Source: a virus. From it: a stretch of DNA of 42,626 nucleotides. The stretch is taken from IMG/VR virus record IMGVR_UViG_3300018080_000052, positions 1-42,626 of that record. The stretch is one strand, 5' to 3'. The notes below the pieces were generated by a model. That model did not search any database, was not told where the DNA came from, and was given only the letters and a program-made list of their open reading frames with translations. A program made the position numbers and the translations under genes. Positions 22,839 through 29,019 of this stretch are shown here, piece after piece. The stretch's first letter is position 1. Every line of letters begins with the position of its first letter.

Positions 22839-24994
22839 AGAAATCCTCTTATACTGGGCTCTGCTGCTTTTACAGGCGTTTTATCTAGTTGCGCCTGTAC
22901 CGGTTTAGCACCAGTAGCCATTCCTGTTTTACCAATATCTGTCTTCGATTCGAGAGCCGCCATCTGCGTAGCTGTTTTCTGCTCAGTCTTTTTCTCTATC
23001 GCACCAGACGGTTCCGCTAGCTGCTTATTTTGTTGCAGCATCTGGGATAAAGCAACCAACTTCTGCATTTCCTCTAGATCCAGGTTCTCGATCTCTTTCA
23101 ATGTCTTAACCAATGACAAGTAACCTTCATACTTATCTTTCTCAGCTTCGTATATTCGTTCTACTGCCATTGATTCATTTTCTGCTACACGGCTAGCACG
23201 CTCTAAGCCAAGCCCACGGTCTGCAATTGCTCTTGCTTCTGCCAATTCTGCTCGAGCTGCTTGCTCTTGCATGGTAGCTTGTCGTTCCTCTTCAGCGGCC
23301 TTCTGTGCAGCTTCATTTTGAGCTCTAACGGCCTCAACAAGATCTTTCTTGTTCTGCATTGTAGTAGCTTCAAGAAGTACCTCATCAGGTACGTTAACAC
23401 CAACTTCACGCATTTGCAAGAGCTGCGCAAACTGCATTTGTCGTTGTGTTGTTGTGTTAAGACCTTCTTCAACTGCCGCGTCGTATCTACCAAACGCCTT
23501 ATTATAAAATTGGTCAGCTGGCTCTTCTTCTATAATTCTTTTTACCTTCCCTGGAGTGAAATTATTTTGTATTACTTTGATCATCAATTTGCCAAGCAAT
23601 TTCTGTGATTGGTCTAAACGATCAAATAAAGACTGTAACGTTGTGAGTCCTGCGCCTTGCCTTAACATGGCGAGTACCCCAGCTTTATCGTCTACAGCAG
23701 ATCCCAATAACTCTTCATTCACACCAGATATTTCTTGTACCTCCTTCGCTAAGATCTCAGATAACTGAATCATCGAAGGAGGTATCTGGGGGGGGATAAT
23801 TTGTTCTACATCAGCCATCATGGCCTCTTGCTTTAGAGCTAGCCCACGACCTTGCCCACTAAGAAATACATCTTTCGGATCTACCAATGCATTTTCTTTA
23901 TACTTCCATCCAGAGTTTATTTGGCTTTCTAGTATATCTAATTCTATTACTTTTCTCCTATTGTACAAATACTGGGCATCTCGCAACCCTCTTACAACGC
24001 CTTGTACACGCCAAGGAAAATAAGGCATCTGCGGAACATAGTAACCCATAACTGGCACGAAAGGAAATTCATCGATTCCAATCGGATTAGGTCCATCATA
24101 AAAAACTTTCCCCTGTACCACGATCGCAACACGAACTGTTGGGACTTCATGTGAAGAAACTGTTATTTCAGGATAGTATCTTAAAAACTCCGCAAGGTCA
24201 TCGTCTTTGCCATTCCACTCAAATGTTTCTCCTGTATTTGCATCAATCAATATCGTTTGATTTCGGTAATCTCTGTAATAAAATTCATCGTACGTGAGAA
24301 GGTTTTTCATGCCATAGTTATAGTTTTCTGGCATGAACTGAAACTTATTATCTCTTGTGCTTTGAGCAGAAAGTTCTAATATCTCGTTCTTGTGATCAGG
24401 GAGTAACGATATGCATTCTTTCTTGGTTAAAAATGACCTCTTCCATAAGCCATTACAATCAGAGAGATCTGCGTTTCTAAAGAATGGATCTATTAAAAAA
24501 CTGTTGTAGCTACAATTATTTACTTTAATGTTTCCTGAAACTGGGTCTGATCTATAATCAACCCATATTTGCATTAGATTCATGCCCGTTATGAGAGCGC
24601 CTTCAAAAGCATCAGATATAGTTTCAAGTATTCCCTCTTGTTCAGTGCACCACATCATTATCTTAGAGAACTGGTTTGCAGTCTCCTCATCTGCATTATC
24701 AACTGGGCTAACTATGGTAGATTTACGAGTACGTCTTTGGTGTCCAGTTATCATGTTAACAACACGTCTTATGCGGTTAAAACTGAACAGACGTCGACGA
24801 TTTAAAGGAATATTGCCATATAGATCATTCCATAAAGTTTGGTCTCCTGCGTGGAATCTCGTGTCGGTATCAGCCTCGGCCCAAAAAGACTGGTTTACAG
24901 ATATTGCCTCAGAATAAAACGATTCCATTCTGGACAAAATACCTCGATCGTCTTCACTAAGGTATTGTGGGCCTATCTGAGGAAATAATGCCAT
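22835..24994 (-). CDS. Portal protein, P22-like
   Basis: 719 residues, close to the usual 700-725 of P22-type portals. The N-terminal half has the typical signature: helix with FYSEAISVNQSFWAEADTDT, RFHAGDQTLWNDLYGN, LFSFNRIRRVVNMITGHQRR, then EETANQFSKIMMWCTEQEG. A wing/stem region and SGVNEELLGS near residue 430 follow. The C-terminal 200 residues are an Ala/Glu/Gln-rich coiled coil like the barrel of long P22-like portals. It forms the DNA channel at one capsid vertex. The leader can fold over its ribosome-binding site. Confidence 0.88.
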   Translation of the reverse strand: MALFPQIGPQYLSEDDRGILSRMESFYSEAISVNQSFWAEADTDTRFHAGDQTLWNDLYGNIPLNRRRLFSFNRIRRVVNMITGHQRRTRKSTIVSPVDNADEETANQFSKIMMWCTEQEGILETISDAFEGALITGMNLMQIWVDYRSDPVSGNIKVNNCSYNSFLIDPFFRNADLSDCNGLWKRSFLTKKECISLLPDHKNEILELSAQSTRDNKFQFMPENYNYGMKNLLTYDEFYYRDYRNQTILIDANTGETFEWNGKDDDLAEFLRYYPEITVSSHEVPTVRVAIVVQGKVFYDGPNPIGIDEFPFVPVMGYYVPQMPYFPWRVQGVVRGLRDAQYLYNRRKVIELDILESQINSGWKYKENALVDPKDVFLSGQGRGLALKQEAMMADVEQIIPPQIPPSMIQLSEILAKEVQEISGVNEELLGSAVDDKAGVLAMLRQGAGLTTLQSLFDRLDQSQKLLGKLMIKVIQNNFTPGKVKRIIEEEPADQFYNKAFGRYDAAVEEGLNTTTQRQMQFAQLLQMREVGVNVPDEVLLEATTMQNKKDLVEAVRAQNEAAQKAAEEERQATMQEQAARAELAEARAIADRGLGLERASRVAENESMAVERIYEAEKDKYEGYLSLVKTLKEIENLDLEEMQKLVALSQMLQQNKQLAEPSGAIEKKTEQKTATQMAALESKTDIGKTGMATGAKPVQAQLDKTPVKAAEPSIRGFL

Positions 24995-25078
24995 AACTAC
25001 TACCCTTAATTTTTTTATAAAACATCATTACTGTCATCAGTCTATGATGCTGAACTGTCCAAAACAAGGGTAGTAGTT
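24995..25078 (-). promoter_or_regulatory. Inverted repeat sequestering the portal ribosome-binding site
   Basis: AACTACTACCCTT in the leader (25078-25066, minus strand) is perfectly complementary to AAGGGTAGTAGTT (25007-24995), which carries the AAGGG ribosome-binding site and ends next to the ATG. The 58 bases between hold a small CATCA/TGATG hairpin. Pairing would hide the start region, so portal translation could be gated by a protein, an RNA or ribosome movement. Confidence 0.7.
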
Positions 25079-25087
25079 GTCGATATG

Positions 25088-25615
25088 TTATTTTTTAAAT
25101 ATTTCTGCGTAGTCTTCTTCTTTATCTGATAATTTCCAGAATCTCTCGTTATCCAATCTTAATTGTTCCCATTTTTTTTCAATGAGATTATCGATCATCT
25201 TTGGACACCACACAGTATTTTTTTCTTTTTGCACTCCATAAATTCTTTCTGCCTCTCTACATTTGGCACACCGGTTTGTAATACTGAATTTTTCTACTTT
25301 TCCTTCAACTAGTGTTCTACACCCAGGGCATGCTCCCCAGTAGTAACAGTTGCCTTCAACTTTACCTTTCTTCATAATGATCCAGGTATTCCATACAAAT
25401 GGCATTCGTTGCAGCTTAAACTCTAGCGTTGATGGAGTACACTTCGCACACGAACGACAACCGTTATTTTTCTTCATTGTATATTTTGTTTTTCTACAGA
25501 TTCTCTTACAGATAGGACATGCAGCTTCATAGTAGTGGTGATGTTTTTGATAACCAAGATATTTTACAGCGATCCATCCATTTTCAACAAAAGGACACTT
25601 TCTTTTATCTTTCAT
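25088..25615 (-). CDS. Tandem zinc-ribbon protein
   Basis: 175 residues made of two similar units. Unit 1 (about residues 8-59): CPFVENGWIAVKY..YYEAACPICKR..GCRSCAKC. Unit 2 (about 71-119): MPFVWNTWIIMKK..YYWGACPGCRT..RCAKC. Each has two CxxC pairs able to bind zinc. A helical charged C-terminus follows. The same ribbon style occurs in 26975-27871. Position downstream of the tRNA-like/hairpin array makes RNA or tRNA binding a fair hypothesis, but no enzyme motif is seen. The start follows AAGGAAGAGGG. Confidence 0.65.
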   Translation of the reverse strand: MKDKRKCPFVENGWIAVKYLGYQKHHHYYEAACPICKRICRKTKYTMKKNNGCRSCAKCTPSTLEFKLQRMPFVWNTWIIMKKGKVEGNCYYWGACPGCRTLVEGKVEKFSITNRCAKCREAERIYGVQKEKNTVWCPKMIDNLIEKKWEQLRLDNERFWKLSDKEEDYAEIFKK

Positions 25616-25803
25616 TCCCTCTTCCTTGCTACATTATTGCCTTGAGTAGCAGCCACATAGTCGAGAACACGATTGTTTGCTCGCGCCAACAACATCTCTG
25701 CTGTTGTTACATACCAGTGGTTTTATATAAGCTTTTACCTTTTATCTTTAAACTTTAATACTTTTTGAGCTTTAACGTTTGAACTTTGAACTTTTAACTG
25801 TAT
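25616..25803 (-). other. Long non-coding leader with AT-rich short repeats
   Basis: No gene is supported here. Reading leftward, short direct repeats of the AGTTCAAAG type come first (about 25755-25800), then an inverted pair AACAACA/TGTTGTT with a seven-base loop (about 25687-25707), then the zinc-ribbon gene. A related AGTTCAAAGCTCAAAGG occurs at about 26540-26556 before gene 26003-26536. It probably forms the 5' leader joining the hairpin array to the zinc-ribbon message. Confidence 0.5.
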
Positions 25804-25856
25804 ACCATTCCCAAAATGGTTGCCTTTGCAGGGCATTGCGGATTAACAGTCCGCAA
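25804..25856 (-). ncRNA. Array of three abutting anticodon-arm-like hairpins
   Basis: On the minus strand three hairpins lie end to end with no spacer bases. The first (25856-25836) has a 7-bp stem TTGCGGA/TCCGCAA and loop CTGTTAA, identical to the bacterial tRNA-Asn(GUU) loop. The second (25835-25821) has stem TGCC/GGCA and loop CTGCAAA, matching tRNA-Cys(GCA). The third (25820-25804) has stem ACCAT/ATGGT and loop TTTGGGA, matching tRNA-Pro(UGG). Each loop has seven bases, U33, a purine at 37 and A38. None has its own T or D arm. They follow a tRNA-like structure directly. A decoy role for anticodon nucleases or tRNA-binding proteins is inferred. Confidence 0.6.
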
Positions 25857-25925
25857 CTGATACAGGACTCGAACCTGTGACTTCAAGCGTAATGGCTTGT
25901 GCTCTACCAGCTGAGCTAATCAGTT
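25854..25925 (-). tRNA. tRNA-like cloverleaf with aberrant six-base anticodon loop
   Basis: The acceptor arms AACTGAT and ATCAGTT pair in all seven positions. The D arm GCTC/GAGC with AGCTGGTA and the T arm ACAGG/CCTGT with TTCGAGT are textbook. The anticodon stem CAAGC/GCTTG closes on CATTAC, one base short and lacking U33, so no anticodon can be assigned with confidence. The variable loop is five bases. Discriminator G is followed by CGG, so CCA is not encoded, and the 3' end shares bases with the next hairpin. It may be a decayed tRNA or a tRNA mimic. Confidence 0.7.
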
Positions 25926-26002
25926 CGTTTCAAACATTTATCTCTTTTCGCTAAACAAGGCAAATATTTCAATCCGTGACATTTTGTCACGACCTGCTAT
26001 TA

Positions 26003-26536
26003 TTAAATTTTTACAGTAGAATTCTTCATAGATAGCTGACCATCAAGCGTCGATAATGTCTCTACTATTTTTTCCACTTCCTGGGAGACTTCTTTCTCAT
26101 CAATGTTAATTATCAAGTCCATCGCAGAGGCGTTAACATCTGATCCAGAAATAGTAATATTGTTTCTAACTGCCTGAGCTCTTGCTGATTGCACCTTACT
26201 GTATATGGACTCTAAGAAGTATTTACGTGGCTTGGCAATTTCTCGTCTCCAAATTAACCATTCGGATATAGTCTTTGTTTCACCACAGACAGTTACCTGA
26301 GTAGAATCATTAGCTTTTGATATTCTCTGTTTTATATCTATTATATTATTTTCTAAATCTTTGATAGCTTGGCGCTCTTTCGATATAAAATCACGTGATC
26401 CACCAGACTTTTCATGTGGATCTCTCAAGTGATTTTGTCGCCACAAATATCCATTAATGAATTCTCTTTTCTTTTCTATGCGCTTTAATATTGTTTTTAT
26501 TTCCTGTAACGCTTCTGTAATTGTCATATCATTCAT
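26003..26536 (-). CDS. Coiled-coil phage protein of unknown function
   Basis: 177 residues. The N-terminal helical region (ITEALQEIKTILKRIEKKRE, residues 5-30) is followed by RDFISKERQAIKDLENNIID and QRISKANDSTQVTVCGETKT, then ISEWLIWRREIAKP, helical again to the end. It resembles small phage-encoded coiled-coil proteins, but no family is assigned. The start follows AAAGGATAAAA. An imperfect GTGAC/GTCAC hairpin lies about 12 bases past its stop, before the tRNA-like gene. Confidence 0.6.
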   Translation of the reverse strand: MNDMTITEALQEIKTILKRIEKKREFINGYLWRQNHLRDPHEKSGGSRDFISKERQAIKDLENNIIDIKQRISKANDSTQVTVCGETKTISEWLIWRREIAKPRKYFLESIYSKVQSARAQAVRNNITISGSDVNASAMDLIINIDEKEVSQEVEKIVETLSTLDGQLSMKNSTVKI

Positions 26537-26568
26537 TTTTATCCTTTGAGCTTTGAACTATAATATCA

Positions 26569-26967
26569 TCAATTTACTGTGTCGTCACCTTCTGATAACC
26601 ATTCACAATATTCTTCCTCTGTAACAGAATCTTTTCCTTCAAATTCATCCATAAAAACACTTTTACTTATAACATCATCGTTTTGCTTTACAGCAAAATA
26701 TATTCTCTTACAGTTACGATATGTTGACTTATGGTATGACTTCATCTCAGAAAATATAAAGTCCTCAAAGTCTTGTATGTATTTAAAGAAGACACAGTGA
26801 GATACCATAACAGCAAAGAATGTTTTCTCATCAAGCTCTAATATGTCGCCTTGAGTGACATGAAGTCTATTTTTCTCATCTACCCGTTTTCCTATAGTAT
26901 ACGCAATAGTTGCTCCAAACATCTCGAACATACGATGTATCATATCACTTTTTTCTTCGCTTTCCAT
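26569..26967 (-). CDS. Hypothetical helical protein
   Basis: 132 residues, acidic, with aromatic-rich helices (MFEMFGATIAYTIGKRV, FFAVMVSHCVFFKYIQDFED) and an acidic C-terminus (EFEGKDSVTEEEYCEWLSEG). No domain recognised. It follows the zinc-ribbon protein gene by seven bases, in a leftward operon started by the RHH gene at 28026. The start follows TTAGGAGTTGT. Confidence 0.55.
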   Translation of the reverse strand: MESEEKSDMIHRMFEMFGATIAYTIGKRVDEKNRLHVTQGDILELDEKTFFAVMVSHCVFFKYIQDFEDFIFSEMKSYHKSTYRNCKRIYFAVKQNDDVISKSVFMDEFEGKDSVTEEEYCEWLSEGDDTVN

Positions 26968-26974
26968 ACAACTC

Positions 26975-27871
26975 CTAATTATATTGTGTGACCAACTTTA
27001 TATCTGTTCCAAACACACTCTGGAAAGAAAGTATTACCTCTCCAAAATTATTCTCTAGTGTTGCTACCATGATAGCATTATTTTTCTTGTCTAATGTAAT
27101 TGTAACGTTATGATTATCATCAAACTCACTTTTTATACAACAAAAATTAAACACGCTTTGAAGAAGATTATTTCTTTCAGCTAGATCTTTCAAGAACATC
27201 ATATATAAAGTTCCCATTGGAAGTTTAGCGCGCTTATTATTTGAAAGATTTGCTATTGAAACACTTTGCTCATCAATAGTCCTCTGCATTACTTGTCCCA
27301 TATCAATAATATGGTGAACAGAGGGATATTTACGAACTACCTCAAGTGTCTCATAAATGCGCTTTGCTTTGTCCATATCAAAAGCTTTATGCTGAAACAT
27401 TACCTCATATTTACCTTCTTCATTCCAATAACCACAACTACAGAATCCATCTTCGTCTAGCACCATGTACAGGTGATCAGCCTGCCTTTCTGTTATAGGC
27501 AACCCTTTAAATAAAGATAAAGCTTCTTCTGAGATAACATCTTTCACAGCAATACTCCTTGGTTTCGTGTAGTGCTTACAAACCTTACATCTACGATACA
27601 ATATTATGGTTTTAATTTTCGAATTAATGATAGCTCTTTTGAATACACGTTTTTTACCACATGTCCTACATTCAGCTTCAAATGCATATTCGTTATCGAC
27701 TATTCCCCAAAATCTCTTGATAGTGAAATCTTCTAATTCTCTACCAAGAACACAACCTATATGGTCTTTGTATTTATCAGAGTTTTTATCGAGCGCTAGA
27801 GCTTTAGCTGTTCTTTCATGGTCTTTTCTTTGTTCCAATGTCCTTGTTCTTTTCTTTTTCTTGTTTTTCAT
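26975..27871 (-). CDS. Zinc-ribbon protein of unknown function
   Basis: 298 residues. A Lys/Arg-rich N-terminus (KNKKKKRTRTLEQRKDHERT) leads to a zinc-ribbon near residues 66-100 (FEAECRTCGKKRVFKRAI.. RRCKVCKHY) like those in 25088-25615. A second Cys pair lies near residue 138 (GFCSCGYWNEEGKYEVMFQH). The C-terminal 100 residues are mixed alpha/beta (KLPMGTLYMMFLKDLAERNN, VTITLDKKNNAIMVATLENN). The ATG overlaps the RHH stop, indicating coupling. A nucleic-acid-binding role is plausible. Confidence 0.6.
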   Translation of the reverse strand: MKNKKKKRTRTLEQRKDHERTAKALALDKNSDKYKDHIGCVLGRELEDFTIKRFWGIVDNEYAFEAECRTCGKKRVFKRAIINSKIKTIILYRRCKVCKHYTKPRSIAVKDVISEEALSLFKGLPITERQADHLYMVLDEDGFCSCGYWNEEGKYEVMFQHKAFDMDKAKRIYETLEVVRKYPSVHHIIDMGQVMQRTIDEQSVSIANLSNNKRAKLPMGTLYMMFLKDLAERNNLLQSVFNFCCIKSEFDDNHNVTITLDKKNNAIMVATLENNFGEVILSFQSVFGTDIKLVTQYN

Positions 27872-28026
27872 TCGCCAAATTCCTTTCGATAAGCGAGCTT
27901 TATTGCTTGGCTAATTATAGCCGATCGCGTTGTTTTTTCTCCCTTCAATAGAGAATATGCATACAACTTCTTCAAGTTTTTATCTATTTCTTCACTAATA
28001 TAAAACGTTACCTTCTTTTTCTCCAT
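27868..28026 (-). CDS. Ribbon-helix-helix regulator
   Basis: 52 residues. Strand KKKVTFYISEE is followed by helix IDKNLKKLYAYSLLKGE, a turn with KTTRSA, and helix IISQAIKLAYRKEF. This is the CopG/Arc pattern. The stop overlaps the next ATG (ATGA). It is the first gene of a leftward operon whose promoter is marked by a perfect 12-bp palindrome (CTTTACGTAAAG, 28035-28046) nine bases before its ATG, so self-repression is likely. The ribosome-binding site is GGGAATTTT or weaker. Confidence 0.8.
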   Translation of the reverse strand: MEKKKVTFYISEEIDKNLKKLYAYSLLKGEKTTRSAIISQAIKLAYRKEFGE

Positions 28027-28034
28027 AAAATTCC

Positions 28035-28088
28035 CTTTACGTAAAGCAGTTATTATGGTATATTATACATATATAACAAACATGTCAA
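28035..28088. promoter_or_regulatory. Divergent promoters with a perfect 12-bp palindrome
   Basis: Leftward: TTGACA (28088-28083) with 15 bp to TATAAT (28067-28062), or 17 bp to TAATAT. Rightward: TTTACG (28036-28041) with 17 bp to TATATT (28059-28064). The palindrome CTTTACGTAAAG covers the rightward -35 and lies downstream of the leftward start, so one RHH dimer pair could control both directions. Confidence 0.7.
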
Positions 28089-28101
28089 TGAAAGGACAAA
28101 G

Positions 28102-28404
28102 ATGACAGAGAAAGAAAGAATTGAAATGATGATTGAGGGTATACTTCTAGATCTTAAAGCTACAGCGTTGGCTCTCAATGGCGCTCATCCAGATGATTTA
28201 CCAGAAGATTTTGACTTTGAGAAGTTTGAAGGTAACAGAGAAGCTCAAAAAATATTCGTAGGTAAAGTTGCAGCTGCACAGTTTATATTAGATCCTCATA
28301 GAGATTATATAGATAAACATTTCCCAAGATTTACTGATGCAATTGATAAAATAGAGGGTCTTATGTTTGCTGTTGATAGACAAATGAAGACACAAGGAAT
28401 ATGA
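28102..28404 (+). CDS. Small acidic helical protein, first of a coupled cassette
   Basis: 100 residues, helical and acidic (MMIEGILLDLKATALALNGA, DDLPEDFDFEKFEGNREAQK), with a basic patch near the C-terminus (AVDRQMKTQGI). No family recognised. AAAGGA lies seven bases upstream. The stop overlaps the next ATG, starting a run of four genes joined by ATGA overlaps. The other three are exported or membrane proteins, so this may be a cytoplasmic controller of that set. Confidence 0.65.
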   Translation: MTEKERIEMMIEGILLDLKATALALNGAHPDDLPEDFDFEKFEGNREAQKIFVGKVAAAQFILDPHRDYIDKHFPRFTDAIDKIEGLMFAVDRQMKTQGI

Positions 28405-28589
28405 AAAGAGTATTAATTATACTACTGTACTTTGTCCCAGTCGCATCTTTTTGTATGAAGAGGTGCGACTCAACATGGTTGGATGAAAGATACAGGAAAG
28501 TAAGAAAACAAATCAAAGAAAAAGAAAAAAGCAACGAGACAAAATACGAGATCGTAAATTCTCGTAAAAAATATAAGGACAAAAAATGA
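28401..28589 (+). CDS. Small exported basic protein
   Basis: 62 residues. The signal peptide MKRVLIILLYFVPVASFC is followed by Met and a very basic, charged region (DERYRKVRKQIKEKEKSNE). If Cys18 were lipidated it could act as an outer-membrane spanin partner of the coiled-coil membrane protein two genes downstream, but the lipobox (VASFC) is imperfect. ATGA overlaps on both sides. Confidence 0.65.
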   Translation: MKRVLIILLYFVPVASFCMKRCDSTWLDERYRKVRKQIKEKEKSNETKYEIVNSRKKYKDKK

Positions 28590-28681
28590 CAATATATGAC
28601 ATTGTATCGCTGTTTCTATGTACCCTTACCGCAATGACTGCTGGTTTTATATTTGCTCGCTATACCGGGAAAAAGAAATGA
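28586..28681 (+). CDS. 31-residue membrane protein
   Basis: MTIYDIVSLFLCTLTAMTAG continues as a single membrane span (about residues 5-24) to a basic tail (RYTGKKK). Both ends overlap neighbours by ATGA, which strongly supports it as a real gene despite its size. The size and topology fit a small holin-like or regulatory membrane peptide. Two other 31-residue single-span ORFs lie at 31700-31795 and 33674-33769. Confidence 0.7.
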   Translation: MTIYDIVSLFLCTLTAMTAGFIFARYTGKKK

Positions 28682-28953
28682 TATTATGGGGCACTTGGTC
28701 TGGAATAATAGGCAACATTATTGGACTTATAATAGCAGCTTTTATTATTCGTTATTTCACAAGAAATTGGGCAAAAGATGTGTATGATGCTGTGAAAAAA
28801 TTGTTCGATGTGTATACAGATGAAGTATTCAATCAACGTAAAAGATTGAGAAAGCTGAGATCAAAGGTAGAAGATCAAGAGGAGATGATAAAAATCTTAG
28901 AAGAGAAAATAGAAGACCTTGAAAATAAGAAAACCCCCCAGGAAAAACGCTAA
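28678..28953 (+). CDS. Membrane-anchored coiled-coil protein (inner-spanin-like)
   Basis: 91 residues from the ATG at 28678, which overlaps the preceding stop; a frame opening at 28618 would lie inside the previous gene. One N-terminal membrane span (WSGIIGNIIGLIIAAFIIRY, about residues 7-26) is followed by a coiled coil (RKRLRKLRSKVEDQEEMIKI, then EEKIEDLENK). This is the usual inner-membrane spanin plan, or a small anchored regulator. It ends inside the opposing terminator. Confidence 0.65.
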   Translation: MILWGTWSGIIGNIIGLIIAAFIIRYFTRNWAKDVYDAVKKLFDVYTDEVFNQRKRLRKLRSKVEDQEEMIKILEEKIEDLENKKTPQEKR

Positions 28954-28963
28954 AACCCGGGGG
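28926..28963 (-). terminator. Terminator of the leftward ligase/nucleotidyltransferase unit
   Basis: Reading leftward, CCCCCGGG can pair with CCTGGGGG around a T-rich loop, followed by TTTTCTTATTTTC. It lies about 60 bases past the stop at 29020 and overlaps the last codons of the opposing gene. It separates the 29-36.8 kb leftward genes from the RHH operon below. Confidence 0.7.
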
Positions 28964-29019
28964 AAAAGGAGTCCCGCTATGAATCGAAGCAGGAATTGTA
29001 GCATAATGAAGCAATTGTG

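Noticed and set aside
25854-25925. Ochre-suppressor tRNA reading UAA (loop contains TTA)
   Set aside because: The loop has only six bases and no U33, a Leu-type long variable arm is absent, and the phage uses UAA, UAG and UGA as ordinary stops, so no recoding is needed.
28960-29015. Possible tRNA suggested by a T-loop-like TTCGATTC on the minus strand
   Set aside because: The flanking bases do not form a 5-bp T stem, and no acceptor or D arm can be drawn. The stretch is the spacer before a terminator.
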